Positions 16,504-24,423 of a stretch of 64,000 nucleotides of DNA are shown here, in pieces (the first letter of the stretch is position 1; each line of letters opens with the position of its first letter). The stretch spans positions 620,001 to 684,000 of the forward strand of contig NZ_JACYFR010000001.1 in assembly GCF_014837175.1 (NCBI RefSeq), written 5' to 3'. The stretch comes from Cellulomonas sp. JH27-2. GTDB taxonomy: Bacteria > Actinomycetota > Actinomycetes > Actinomycetales > Cellulomonadaceae. A model generated the notes under the pieces. The model was not told where the DNA came from. It made no database searches and was given only the letters and a program-made list of their open reading frames with translations. Position numbers and translations under genes: made by a program.

Positions 16504-16545
16504 TCCGGAGATGTCTCCGGATACGTTACCGGAGAACTCTCCGGA
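16504..16545. promoter_or_regulatory. Paired TetR operators
   Basis: Two copies of TCCGGAGAnnTCTCCGGA lie at 16504-16521 (perfect) and 16528-16545 (one mismatch), with centres 24 bp apart. Between them, TACGTT reads as a -10 box on the plus strand and TAACGT on the minus strand. A bound repressor would block both divergent promoters. Confidence 0.7.
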
Positions 16546-16560
16546 TGGCGAGGTGGTGAC

Positions 16561-17103
16561 GTGGTCCGAGCGGACGCCCGGGAGAACCGGGAGCGGATCC
16601 TGGAGGCGGCGCGCGATGCGTTCGCCGCCGACGGGTCCGCGTCGACCAACCAGATCGCCCAGCGCGCGGGCGTCGGGCCAGGCACCCTCTACCGCCACTT
16701 CCCCACACGCGAGGCGCTCGTGCTGGCGGTCTACCAGCACGAGGTCGCCCGGATCGTCGACCTCGTGCCGCAGCTCCTGCGCGACCACGCGCCCGTCGAG
16801 GCGCTGCGGCTGTGGACCACCGAGCTGGTCGCCGCGATGCGGGCCAAGCACGGGCTGGGCCACGCCCTGGACCCGGCCGCGCAGGCCGCCGTGACCGAGC
16901 AGACGTACGACCCCGTCATCGGTGCGATCACGACCTTGCTGGACGCCGGCAAGAGCGACGGCTCGATCCGCGCCGATGCCGACGCGGCCGACTTCCTCCA
17001 GCTCACCGGAGCGCTGTGGCGGGCCGCGAGCGGGCCCGAGGACCGGTCGCCCCGCCTGCTCGCTCTCGTGCTCGACGGCCTGCGGCCGCCACCGGCCCGC
17101 TGA
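16561..17103 (+). CDS. TetR family regulator
   Basis: A 180-residue TetR repressor. The helix-turn-helix spans about residues 10-55 (RERILEAARDAFAADG, then STNQIAQRAGVGPGTLYRHF). The C-terminal domain is short and ends in a Pro-rich RPPPAR. It starts at a GTG preceded by GAGGTGGT. It is divergent from the aldo/keto reductase, and the paired palindromes between the two genes make self-regulation and control of the reductase likely. Confidence 0.88.
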   Translation: MVRADARENRERILEAARDAFAADGSASTNQIAQRAGVGPGTLYRHFPTREALVLAVYQHEVARIVDLVPQLLRDHAPVEALRLWTTELVAAMRAKHGLGHALDPAAQAAVTEQTYDPVIGAITTLLDAGKSDGSIRADADAADFLQLTGALWRAASGPEDRSPRLLALVLDGLRPPPAR

Positions 17104-17149
17104 GCCCGGTGCCGCCCGACGGACCCCCCCGGCCGCGCCGACCGGCCGC

Positions 17150-17155
17150 TACCGT
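17150..17155 (+). promoter_or_regulatory. -10 box of leaderless hydrolase-like mRNA
   Basis: TACCGT stands six bases before the ATG at 17162, with no ribosome site between them. Confidence 0.5.
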
Positions 17156-17161
17156 GGCGCG

Positions 17162-18004
17162 ATGGCCACGGTGCGCGTCAACGGCACGACCCTCGGCGTC
17201 GAGTCCTTCGGGCGCGACACCGACCCCGTCGTCCTGCTCGCGGGCGGGACGACGATGCTGTCCTGGCCGGACGCCCTCTGCGAGCGCCTCGCCGCCGGTG
17301 GTCGCCGCGTGGTGCGCTACGACCTGCGCGACAGCGGTGAGTCGACGACGGTCGATCCGAGCGCCCCCGACTACACGCTCCGCGACCTCGCGGCGGACGC
17401 GGCGGCCCTCGCCCAGGCGTTGGACGGTGGGCCCGCGCATCTCGCCGGGATCGGGGTGGGCGGCATGGTCGCCCAGGTGGCGGCGCTCGACCACCCCCAC
17501 GCCTTCTCGGCCCTCACGCTGGTCGGCACCCGCCCCGTCGCCCCGGGGCCGCCCGACGACGACCTCCCCGACCACGACCGGTCGACGATGGCCCGGCTCG
17601 TCGCCCGACCGGTTCCGGACTGGGCCGACCGCGACGCCATCGCAGATCACGCCGCCGCCGGCGCACGTATCCTCGGCGACGACCCGGAGGAGGCGTGCGC
17701 ACGAGCCGCACGCATCTGGGACAGGACGCCCGGCACCGCGACGGCGGTCCAGCTGGCGAACCAGGTGGGGCTGGTCTTCTCGAGGCTCGACTGCACACCG
17801 AGGTGGCGCGAGCGTCTGCCAGAGATCAGCGTCCCGACGCTCGTCGTGCACGGACGCCGCAACCCGTTCTTCCCCGTGGGCAACGGCGAGGCGATCGCCC
17901 GGGAGGTCCCCGGCGCACGGCTGCTGGTCCTGGAGCACGCGGCCACCGCGATCCCGAACGCGGCGGCGCCCGAGGTCGCCGACGCGATGCTCGTGATCGG
18001 CTGA
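17162..18004 (+). CDS. Alpha/beta-hydrolase fold protein with degenerate catalytic triad
   Basis: A 280-residue alpha/beta-hydrolase. The overall pattern is intact: an HG-like loop, RYDLRDSGES, the nucleophile elbow and a C-terminal HGRRNPFFPV strand. However, the elbow reads GIGVGG, so the nucleophile Ser is replaced by Gly98. The usual acid position is Asn234 instead of Asp. Only the His (His259, LEHAATAIP) remains. It may be a non-enzymatic binding protein, or a relative of cofactor-free fold members. It starts from a leaderless-type promoter 58 bases after the TetR gene. Confidence 0.75.
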   Translation: MATVRVNGTTLGVESFGRDTDPVVLLAGGTTMLSWPDALCERLAAGGRRVVRYDLRDSGESTTVDPSAPDYTLRDLAADAAALAQALDGGPAHLAGIGVGGMVAQVAALDHPHAFSALTLVGTRPVAPGPPDDDLPDHDRSTMARLVARPVPDWADRDAIADHAAAGARILGDDPEEACARAARIWDRTPGTATAVQLANQVGLVFSRLDCTPRWRERLPEISVPTLVVHGRRNPFFPVGNGEAIAREVPGARLLVLEHAATAIPNAAAPEVADAMLVIG

Positions 18005-18035
18005 CGCGAACGGGTGGCCGTCGCCCGAGCGCAGG

Positions 18036-18638
18036 TCAGCCGCGACGCGTGAGCAGCGGGACGAAGACGTCGTCGACGATCTCGTCGATGACGTCCTCGG
18101 GCACCGGGCCCAGCCGCATGACGGCCTCGTTGCGGTACAGGTCGAACGCGACCGAGCGCATCCGGGGCGTCAGGCCGGCCGGCTCGACCTCGCCGCGCGC
18201 GATCGCCCGGTCGACGATCTCGTCGAACCGGTTGGTGCGACCGGCGATCATCTCGTCGCGCAGCTGGGCCAGGTTGGTCCCGGTCTCCAGGAAGTAGCCG
18301 CCCAGGTAGGCGACCAGCAGCGTCGAGACCGAGGCCCGCTTCTCGTTGGACTGCCGCAGCGCCTGGCGGACGTCGTCGGCGAGGCTGCCCGTGTCCGGCG
18401 TGACGAAGTCACCCAGCGCCGTCATCCGGACCACGGCCGCGCGGACGAGGTCGGGCTTGGTCGGCCAGCGTCGCGCGATGACGGGCCGGCTGGTTCCCGC
18501 GCGCTGCGCGACCGAGTCGAGGGTCAGCGCGCCGTAGCCGACCTCGATCAGCTCGTCCCACGTGGCCTCGAGCAGCGCGGCCTCGAGCGCGGCGCCGCGG
18601 CGTCGGCGGCGCGGCTCGTCGTCGTCCTCAAGATGCAC
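18036..18638 (-). CDS. TetR family regulator
   Basis: A 200-residue TetR repressor. The helix-turn-helix covers about residues 18-62 (LEAALLEATWDELIEVG, then LTLDSVAQRAGTSRPVIARRW). It is divergent from a 14-helix MFS exporter, the classic repressor-pump layout. TAGGAT lies six bases before the GTG at 18638, so the mRNA is probably leaderless. The C-terminal half (about residues 80-200) is the ligand domain; drugs or biocides are the usual inducers for such pairs. Confidence 0.85.
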   Translation of the reverse strand: MHLEDDDEPRRRRRGAALEAALLEATWDELIEVGYGALTLDSVAQRAGTSRPVIARRWPTKPDLVRAAVVRMTALGDFVTPDTGSLADDVRQALRQSNEKRASVSTLLVAYLGGYFLETGTNLAQLRDEMIAGRTNRFDEIVDRAIARGEVEPAGLTPRMRSVAFDLYRNEAVMRLGPVPEDVIDEIVDDVFVPLLTRRG

Positions 18639-18644
18639 TTGCGC

Positions 18645-18697
18645 ATCCTAACGCGCACCGAGTACCTTCCGAGATTAGAAGCAGCCTCGCATCTTAT
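18645..18697. promoter_or_regulatory. Divergent TetR/MFS control region
   Basis: ATCCTA (18645-18650) reads TAGGAT on the minus strand, six bases before the TetR start. ATTAGAAGC (18674-18682) and GCATCTTAT (18689-18697) form an imperfect inverted repeat (seven of nine pairs) in front of the MFS gene and are a tentative operator. Confidence 0.45.
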
Positions 18698-18711
18698 GAA
18701 CGGAGCCCGTC

Positions 18712-20166
18712 ATGGCCCAGGACACGGCCGCGAAGCCCGACGAAGCCGGTCTCGACCCCGACCTCAAGCGGCTCGCCACCGCGATCATCGTCGGGGCGAT
18801 CACCGTCATCCTCGACACCACGATCGTCAGCGTCGGCATCCACGAGCTCGGCACCGCGCTCGATGCGAGCGTCGGCACCATCCAGTGGGTCTCGACCGCG
18901 TACCTGCTGGCGATGTTCGTCACCATCCCGCTGTCCGGCTGGGCGCAGGGGCGGCTGGGGTCCAAGACGCTGTGGATCGCCGGCCTGTCCGTGTTCCTGC
19001 TCGGGTCGACGCTGTGCGCGCTGGCCTGGAGCGCGCCGAGCCTCATCGCGTTCCGCGCCGTGCAGGGCATCGGCGGCGGGGTCCTCATGCCGCTCATGAC
19101 GACGCTGCTCATGCAGGCCGCGCACGGGCGGAACATCGGCCGTCTCATGGCCAGCGTCAGCCTGCCCGCAGCGCTCGGCCCGATCCTGGGCCCGGTCCTG
19201 GGCGGCCTCATCCTCAACTTCGCGTCCTGGCAGTGGCTGTTCCTCGTCAACCTCCCGATCGGGGCCGTCGGGCTGTGGCTCGCGGCGCGCCGCATCCCGC
19301 GCGACCTGCCGGTGCGGCGCGTGCCGCTCGACGTCGTCGGCGTCCTGCTCGTCTCCCCCGGCATCGTCGGCGTCATCTACGGGCTGACGCAGGTGGGCGA
19401 GCTCGGCGGGTTCGACCACGCCCGGGCGCTCGTCCCGCTCGTCGTCGGCCTGGCCCTGATCGGCGCGTTCGCGTGGTGGGCCGTCCGACGAGGCGGCGCC
19501 GCGCTCATCGACGTCCGGCTGTTCCGGCACGCACCGCTGCGGACCTCGTCCATCCTCATGTTCCTCACCGGCATCGGCCTGTACGGGGCGATGCTGCTGC
19601 TCCCGCTGTACTGGCAGGAGGTCCGCGGCGAGGACGCGCTCGGTGCGGGGCTCCTGCTGGTGCCACAGGGCGTCGGCGCCCTGCTCTCGCGCACGATCGC
19701 CGGGCGCCTCACCGACTCGATCGGCGGGCGATGGGTCGCCGTGGCCGGCTTCGCCGTCGTGAGCCTCGCGACCGTCCCCTTCGCCCTGGCCACCGAGCAC
19801 ACCGCCATGTGGACGCTCATGCTCGCGCTGCTGGTGCGCGGGTTCGGCCTGGGCGCGGTGTTCATCCCGCTGATGACGATCGCCTTCGCCGGGCTCGAGC
19901 GCGACGAGATGCCGCACGCCAGCATCATCACGCGCGTGGCGCAGCAGCTCGGTGGGTCCTTCGGCACCGCGGTGCTTGCCGTGATCCTGGTGAGCACCGC
20001 CGCCGGCGCCGCGTCGCTCCATGATCTGGCGAACGCCTTCGACACCGCCTTCTGGTGGGCGGCCGGCTTCACGGCGGCGGCCGCCGCGCTGTCGCTGCTG
20101 CTCCCCGGTCGCACCCTTGACCCGCGCTCGGCAGTACCCCTAAGGTCAGCACGTCAGAGCGGGTAA
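18712..20166 (+). CDS. MFS drug exporter, DHA2 (14-helix) family
   Basis: A 484-residue proton-driven exporter. It starts with a short cytoplasmic head and a first helix (IIVGAITVILDTTIVSVG, the DHA2 signature around LDTTIV). QWVSTAYLLA follows in helix 2, FRAVQGIGGGVLMP in helix 4, and motif C ALGPILGPVLGGL in helix 5. About 14 helices can be counted. ACGGAG precedes the ATG. It is divergent from a TetR gene that probably represses it. Its stop codon overlaps the pectinesterase operator. Confidence 0.9.
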   Translation: MAQDTAAKPDEAGLDPDLKRLATAIIVGAITVILDTTIVSVGIHELGTALDASVGTIQWVSTAYLLAMFVTIPLSGWAQGRLGSKTLWIAGLSVFLLGSTLCALAWSAPSLIAFRAVQGIGGGVLMPLMTTLLMQAAHGRNIGRLMASVSLPAALGPILGPVLGGLILNFASWQWLFLVNLPIGAVGLWLAARRIPRDLPVRRVPLDVVGVLLVSPGIVGVIYGLTQVGELGGFDHARALVPLVVGLALIGAFAWWAVRRGGAALIDVRLFRHAPLRTSSILMFLTGIGLYGAMLLLPLYWQEVRGEDALGAGLLLVPQGVGALLSRTIAGRLTDSIGGRWVAVAGFAVVSLATVPFALATEHTAMWTLMLALLVRGFGLGAVFIPLMTIAFAGLERDEMPHASIITRVAQQLGGSFGTAVLAVILVSTAAGAASLHDLANAFDTAFWWAAGFTAAAAALSLLLPGRTLDPRSAVPLRSARQSG

Positions 20167-20174
20167 GCGCTTTC
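20163..20174. promoter_or_regulatory. LacI-type operator before pectinesterase
   Basis: GTAAGCGCTTTC has a perfect AAGCGCTT core and differs by one base from a symmetrical GAAAGCGCTTTC, the style of site bound by LacI-family sugar repressors. It lies 12 bases before the pectinesterase ATG. No LacI gene is in the window. Confidence 0.5.
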
Positions 20175-20186
20175 TCAGGGGTCATC

Positions 20187-21278
20187 ATGCACCTACGACG
20201 ACGTTCGGCACGCCTCCTCACCACCCTCACTGCGGCCGCCTTCGCGCTGACCGTCACGGCTGGCGGCGCGTCCGCGCACCCGGGCCGCGACGACCGTCAC
20301 GCGCCGCACGGCGTGACGGTCTCGGCCGACGGGCACGGCGACTTCACGACCGTCCAGGCGGCCATCGACGCCGCGCCGGAGGGTGCGACGCGCCCGTGGG
20401 TCATCGCGGTGCGCCCCGGCGAGTACCACGAGCTCGTCCACGTGCCCGCGACCAAGCCGTTCCTCAGCCTCGTCGGCACCGGCCGGCGCGCGCAGGACGT
20501 CGTCATCTCCTACGACAACGCGAACGGCACACCCAAGCCCGACGGCGCCGGCACCTACGGCACCTCCGGCAGCGCGAGCGTCACGCTCGACGGTGCCGAC
20601 TTCACCGCCCGCAACCTGGCGTTCGCCAACACCTTCGACGAGGCCGCGCACCCGGAGATCACCAACCGGCAGGCCGTTGCCGTCCTGTCCCGCGCCGACC
20701 GCCTGGTCTTCGACGACGTCCGGTTCCTCGGCAACCAGGACACGCTCTACGTGAACAGCACCGCGGCCGACGTCGTCGCGCGCGCCTACTTCCGCGACTG
20801 CTACGTCGAGGGCGACGTCGACTTCATCTTCGGGCGCGCCACGGCCGTGTTCGACGACTGCGAGATCCACTCGCTCGACCGCGGGTCGGCCACCAACAAC
20901 GGCTACGTCACCGCCCCGAGCACGTCGATCGCCAACCCCTACGGCTTCCTGTTCACGCACAGCCGCTTCACCACCGACGCCCCCGCCGGCACCGTGTCAC
21001 TCGGCCGGCCGTGGCACCCGAGCAACGACCCGAACGCGATCGGCCAGGTGCTGGTGCGCGACTCGTGGATCGACGACCACATCGGCGCCACTCCCTGGAG
21101 CGACTTCTCGGGTGGCTGGTCCTGGCGCGACGCCCGGTTCGACGAGTTCCACAACCGCGGCCCTGGCGCCGTGGTCACCGCCGACCGCCCTCAGCTCAGC
21201 CGCACCGAGGCCGCCGCCTTCACCGTCCGCACCTACCTGCGCGGCTCGGACGGCTGGTCCCCGGAGCACTGCCGCTGA
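20187..21278 (+). CDS. Secreted pectinesterase, carbohydrate esterase family 8
   Basis: A 363-residue pectin methylesterase that removes methyl groups from homogalacturonan outside the cell. A signal peptide covers residues 1 to about 30 (LRRRSARLL, hydrophobic core, ASA end). All family motifs are present: GEYHE, QAVAV (Gln162), GNQDTLY (Asp185, acid), VDFIFG (Asp212, nucleophile) and LGRPW (Arg274). A Cys205-Cys225 pair may be a disulfide. A LacI-type site just upstream suggests control by plant sugars. It is the only pectin enzyme in the window. Confidence 0.94.
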   Translation: MHLRRRSARLLTTLTAAAFALTVTAGGASAHPGRDDRHAPHGVTVSADGHGDFTTVQAAIDAAPEGATRPWVIAVRPGEYHELVHVPATKPFLSLVGTGRRAQDVVISYDNANGTPKPDGAGTYGTSGSASVTLDGADFTARNLAFANTFDEAAHPEITNRQAVAVLSRADRLVFDDVRFLGNQDTLYVNSTAADVVARAYFRDCYVEGDVDFIFGRATAVFDDCEIHSLDRGSATNNGYVTAPSTSIANPYGFLFTHSRFTTDAPAGTVSLGRPWHPSNDPNAIGQVLVRDSWIDDHIGATPWSDFSGGWSWRDARFDEFHNRGPGAVVTADRPQLSRTEAAAFTVRTYLRGSDGWSPEHCR

Positions 21279-21320
21279 CATGGCCCTGGACGCCGAGAAT
21301 GCCGCGCGAGCGATGCTTTG

Positions 21321-21348
21321 ATGCGGTGATGTACTAACATCACCGCAT
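21321..21348. promoter_or_regulatory. Perfect 12-4-12 palindrome over antitoxin promoter and start
   Basis: Arms 21321-21332 (ATGCGGTGATGT) and 21337-21348 are perfectly complementary around ACTA. They include the TAACAT -10 box (21335-21340) and the first two bases of the antitoxin ATG. This is a strong candidate autoregulatory operator on a leaderless gene. Confidence 0.75.
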
Positions 21349-21562
21349 GAGGACCACGCTCGACATCGACGACGACGTGCTCGCGGCCGCCCGCGCGCTC
21401 GCGGCACACGAGGGCGTCTCGCTCGGGCGCGCCGTCTCGGTCCTCGCGCAGCGGGGACGTTCGATGACATCCACCGCACCCGACGGCTTCCCGGTCTTCA
21501 CGGCCCCCGCCGGCCACGTGATCACCGACGACCTCGTCGCAGCGCATCTCGACGATGCCTGA
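21347..21562 (+). CDS. Ribbon-helix-helix antitoxin
   Basis: A 71-residue antitoxin. The N-terminal MRTTLDIDDDVLAAARALA is the ribbon-helix-helix DNA-binding unit typical of VapB partners of PIN toxins. The tail from about residue 38 (MTSTAPDGFPVF) should wrap the toxin. The operator overlaps its start codon, so the complex would block both transcription and the leaderless mRNA's first codon region. It overlaps the toxin gene by eight bases. Confidence 0.85.
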   Translation: MRTTLDIDDDVLAAARALAAHEGVSLGRAVSVLAQRGRSMTSTAPDGFPVFTAPAGHVITDDLVAAHLDDA

Positions 21563-21986
21563 GAACTACCTGCTAGACGCGAACGTCCTGATCGCTCTCA
21601 CGAACGCGGGGCACGTCCACCACGGCGCCGCGCACCGATGGTTCGCGACGATCTCGGCGTGGGCGACGACCCCGCTGACCGAGACGGCGTTCGTCCGTCT
21701 CACCTGCAATCCCGCGGTCGTCGGCCAGGACGTCGCACCGACGACGGCGATCGGGGCGCTCAGCGCCCTGCGCGCCCAGCCCGGGCATCGCTGGCTGCCC
21801 GACGACACCACCCTGGCGGCGCCTGCCGTCACCCTGACCCTCGGTGGCTACCGCCAGGTCACCGACTTCCACCTCGTCAACCTGGCCGCGTCGACCGGAG
21901 CCGTGCTCGCGACATTCGACGCGCGACTGCCTGCTGCCCTGACGCCCGGGGACAGGAGGCACGTCCAGGTGCTCGACCCGACCTGA
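21555..21986 (+). CDS. PIN-domain ribonuclease toxin
   Basis: A 143-residue PIN-domain protein. The acidic set is Asp8 (LLDANVLIAL), Glu43 (LTETAFVRL), Asp104 (TDFHLVNLA) and Asp122 (ATFDARL), so the active site looks complete. The TETAFVR form resembles the VapC group with a hydrophobic Ala-Phe after the Glu. It partners the preceding ribbon-helix-helix antitoxin. It is convergent with a TetR gene ten bases away. Confidence 0.9.
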   Translation: MPENYLLDANVLIALTNAGHVHHGAAHRWFATISAWATTPLTETAFVRLTCNPAVVGQDVAPTTAIGALSALRAQPGHRWLPDDTTLAAPAVTLTLGGYRQVTDFHLVNLAASTGAVLATFDARLPAALTPGDRRHVQVLDPT

Positions 21987-21996
21987 GCGGCGTCCA

Positions 21997-22767
21997 CTAC
22001 CGGTGCGCCTGCTGGCGGATTCCGGCAAGGAGCAGGTCGAGGCCGGCGCGGAACTGCTCGGCGTCGTCGTGCGCGGCGAACTCGTCGGCGATGTGGTGCA
22101 GGAACGGGAAGTCGTCGGCGCCCAGCTCGCGCATCTGGTCGCGAAAGGAGGCGACGAAGACGTCGCGGTCGATGGTGCCGTCGCGCACCTCCTGCGGCGG
22201 GTCCTGGCCGCGGTCGGCGGCGACGCCGACGACGAACGCCATGACGGCCGAGACCGCGTCGAACCGCTGCCGCGGGGTGAGGTCGAGGCGCATCGTCTCG
22301 CGGCCCATGCGGTCGTAGAGGGTGAGGCCGTTGATCTGGGTGCCCGTGTCCTGCAGGAAGTAGGAGCCCAGCCAAGGGCGGTTGACGGTCGCGGCGTAGA
22401 ACGCGATCGCGATCTGGCGAATGCCGTCGATCGGGTCCTCGTCGCCACCCAGGTGGGTGGTCTGCGTGAGGACGCCGGCGAGCACCTGGTCTGCCGCGCG
22501 CTCCAGCAGCTCGTCCTTGCTGGCGACGTACCAGTAGATGCTGCCGACACCGGTGCCCAACCGGGCCGCGAGCGCCCGGAACGTCAGCCCCTGCTCGCCC
22601 GCCTCGTCGAGCAGGGCGACCGCCTCGGAGACGACGGACTCCAGGGAGTGCGACGCCCGTCGTCGACCACCCCCGCCCGGACCTCCACCACGAGCGCTCC
22701 CGCCGCGAGCCGGTGGCCGACCGCGTCCCGCCTGTGACGCACCACTCACCGTCTGTTCCCGTCGCAT
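21997..22767 (-). CDS. TetR family regulator with Gly/Arg-rich N-terminal tail
   Basis: A 256-residue TetR repressor, longer than usual because of an unstructured 40-residue N-terminal tail rich in Gly, Arg and Pro. The helix-turn-helix follows at about residues 42-85 (ESVVSEAVALLDEAGEQG, then TFRALAARLGTGVGSIYWYV). It is divergent from an MFS pump. TAGAGT lies six bases before the ATG (leaderless type), and three GAACAnCGTTC palindromes fill the intergenic region. It is the probable repressor of the pump and of itself. Confidence 0.87.
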   Translation of the reverse strand: MRREQTVSGASQAGRGRPPARGGSARGGGPGGGGRRRASHSLESVVSEAVALLDEAGEQGLTFRALAARLGTGVGSIYWYVASKDELLERAADQVLAGVLTQTTHLGGDEDPIDGIRQIAIAFYAATVNRPWLGSYFLQDTGTQINGLTLYDRMGRETMRLDLTPRQRFDAVSAVMAFVVGVAADRGQDPPQEVRDGTIDRDVFVASFRDQMRELGADDFPFLHHIADEFAAHDDAEQFRAGLDLLLAGIRQQAHR

Positions 22768-22773
22768 GGTTGC

Positions 22774-22830
22774 ACTCTATCGAACATCGTTCTAGCGTAT
22801 GGAACAGCGTTCGATGAACGAACACCGTTC
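22774..22830. promoter_or_regulatory. Triple TetR operator and divergent promoters
   Basis: GAACAnCGTTC occurs at 22782-22792, 22802-22812 and 22820-22830, each with perfectly paired GAAC/GTTC arms. The copies start 20 and 18 bases apart. ACTCTA at 22774-22779 is the minus-strand TAGAGT -10 box of the TetR gene, and a plus-strand TAGCGT box lies between copies 1 and 2. Confidence 0.7.
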
Positions 22831-22845
22831 TACGGAGGTCCTCCC

Positions 22846-24303
22846 ATGACTACCCTCACCACAGCTCCCACGCCGGCCCGGACGTACCCGTCCCTGCGCG
22901 CCGCGTGGATCCCCATGGCGGCGCTCTGCCTCGCCTTCTTCGTCGAGATGGTCGACAACACCCTGCTCACCATCGCGCTGCCGACCATCGGCCGCGACCT
23001 CGGCGGCAGCACCACCGCCCTGCAGTGGGTCACCGGCGCGTACTCGCTGACCTTCGGCGGGCTGCTGCTCACCGCCGGGTCCGCCGCGGACCGCATCGGC
23101 CGACGCCGCGTGCTCCTGACCGGCCTCGCCGCGTTCGGGCTGATCAGCCTCTTCGTCGTCGCCGTGCACACCTCGGGCGAGCTCATCGCCCTGCGCGCCG
23201 CACTCGGGGTCGCCGCCGCGATGATGGCCCCGATCACCAACTCGCTCGTCTTCCGGCTCTTCGACGACCAGGCGCTGCGCATGCGCGCCATGACCGTGAT
23301 GATCGTCGTCGGCATGAGCGGGTTCATCCTGGGCCCGCTGCTGGGCGGCACGGCCCTGGCGCACGTCGGCTGGCAGTGGCTGCTCCTCGTCAACGCGCCG
23401 ATCGCGCTCATCGCGTGGATCGGCGTCCGCAAGGGCGTCGCGGCCGACGACCCCGCCGGACTCACCGAGGACAAGCTCGACCTGCCGGGCTCGATCCTCT
23501 CGATCGCCACGATCGGCCTCGCCTGCTACACCGCCACGAGCGGCGTCGACCATGGCTGGACGTCAGCCTGGACCTTCGCCTCCGGCATTGGCGCGCTGCT
23601 CGCACTGGCCGCGTTCGTGTGGCACGAGAACCACACCGAGCAGCCGATGCTCGACCTCAAGGTTTTCCGCAACGGCATCGTGCGTGGCGCGAGCATCGCT
23701 CAGATCGGCACGTCGGTCGCGATGGCCGGCGTCATGTTCGGCCTGATCCTGCACTTCCAGTACGCGTACGGCTGGAGCCCGGTCAAGGCCGGGCTCGCCA
23801 ACCTGCCGCTCATCGTCACGATGATCGCCGCGACGCCGATCTCGGAGTCGCTGGCCAAGCGCTTCGGCCACCGGGTCGCGTGCCTGGTCGGCGCGGCGCT
23901 CCTGGCCGGCTCGATGGCCGGCATGGCCTGGGGCGTCTCGCACGGCTACCTCGCCATCGCGATCTTCATGGTCACCTTCACGATCGGCCTGCGGACCGTC
24001 ATGACCATCTGCGCCGTCGCCCTCGTCGACGCGATGCCCGAGAACCGCACGTCGCTCGGCGCCGCGCTCAACGACACCGCCCAGGAGGTCGGCACCAGCG
24101 TCGGTACTGCCGTCGTCGGGACGCTCATCGCGGTCCTCGTCACCACCGTCCTGCCCGACGGGACCTGGGGCGCCGACCTCGTCGCCTCGTTCTTCCACGG
24201 CGAGCGGATCGTCTACGGCGTGCTCGCCGTGGTCGTCGGCCTCATCGCCGGCGTCGGCGCGATGTCGCTCAGCAGCTCGCGCTCGGTCGACGCGCACGCC
24301 TGA
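22846..24303 (+). CDS. MFS drug exporter, DHA2 family
   Basis: A 485-residue exporter of about 14 helices. Markers are VEMVDNTLLTIALPTIGRDL in helix 1 (the DHA2 D/N-T-L-L variant), QWVTGAYSLT in helix 2, AADRIGRRR in the loop 2-3 and a motif C-like GFILGPLLGG. ACGGAGGT precedes the ATG. It is divergent from a TetR gene behind three operator copies and followed by a strong hairpin terminator. The substrate is unknown; antibiotics or biocides are usual. Confidence 0.9.
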   Translation: MTTLTTAPTPARTYPSLRAAWIPMAALCLAFFVEMVDNTLLTIALPTIGRDLGGSTTALQWVTGAYSLTFGGLLLTAGSAADRIGRRRVLLTGLAAFGLISLFVVAVHTSGELIALRAALGVAAAMMAPITNSLVFRLFDDQALRMRAMTVMIVVGMSGFILGPLLGGTALAHVGWQWLLLVNAPIALIAWIGVRKGVAADDPAGLTEDKLDLPGSILSIATIGLACYTATSGVDHGWTSAWTFASGIGALLALAAFVWHENHTEQPMLDLKVFRNGIVRGASIAQIGTSVAMAGVMFGLILHFQYAYGWSPVKAGLANLPLIVTMIAATPISESLAKRFGHRVACLVGAALLAGSMAGMAWGVSHGYLAIAIFMVTFTIGLRTVMTICAVALVDAMPENRTSLGAALNDTAQEVGTSVGTAVVGTLIAVLVTTVLPDGTWGADLVASFFHGERIVYGVLAVVVGLIAGVGAMSLSSSRSVDAHA

Positions 24304-24320
24304 CACGCCGTCGACCTGCA

Positions 24321-24354
24321 CGAACGCCCGCCCGCGAATGCTGGCGGGCGTTCG
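24321..24354 (+). terminator. Terminator after the MFS gene
   Basis: A perfect 12-bp stem, CGAACGCCCGCC (24321-24332) with its complement (24343-24354), closes a ten-base loop. There is no U-tract, as is common in G+C-rich Actinobacteria. Confidence 0.7.
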
Positions 24355-24423
24355 CGTCCTGCGACACACTCGGGGTGTGACCTTCCCGCGAGCCCGCCGC
24401 CCGTACACCTCTGAGATCGCCGC

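Noticed and set aside
24365-24379. CACAC-5-GTGTG repeat as a firm operator of the symporter
   Set aside because: The arms are only five bases and there is no linked regulator gene. It is mentioned only under the symporter.
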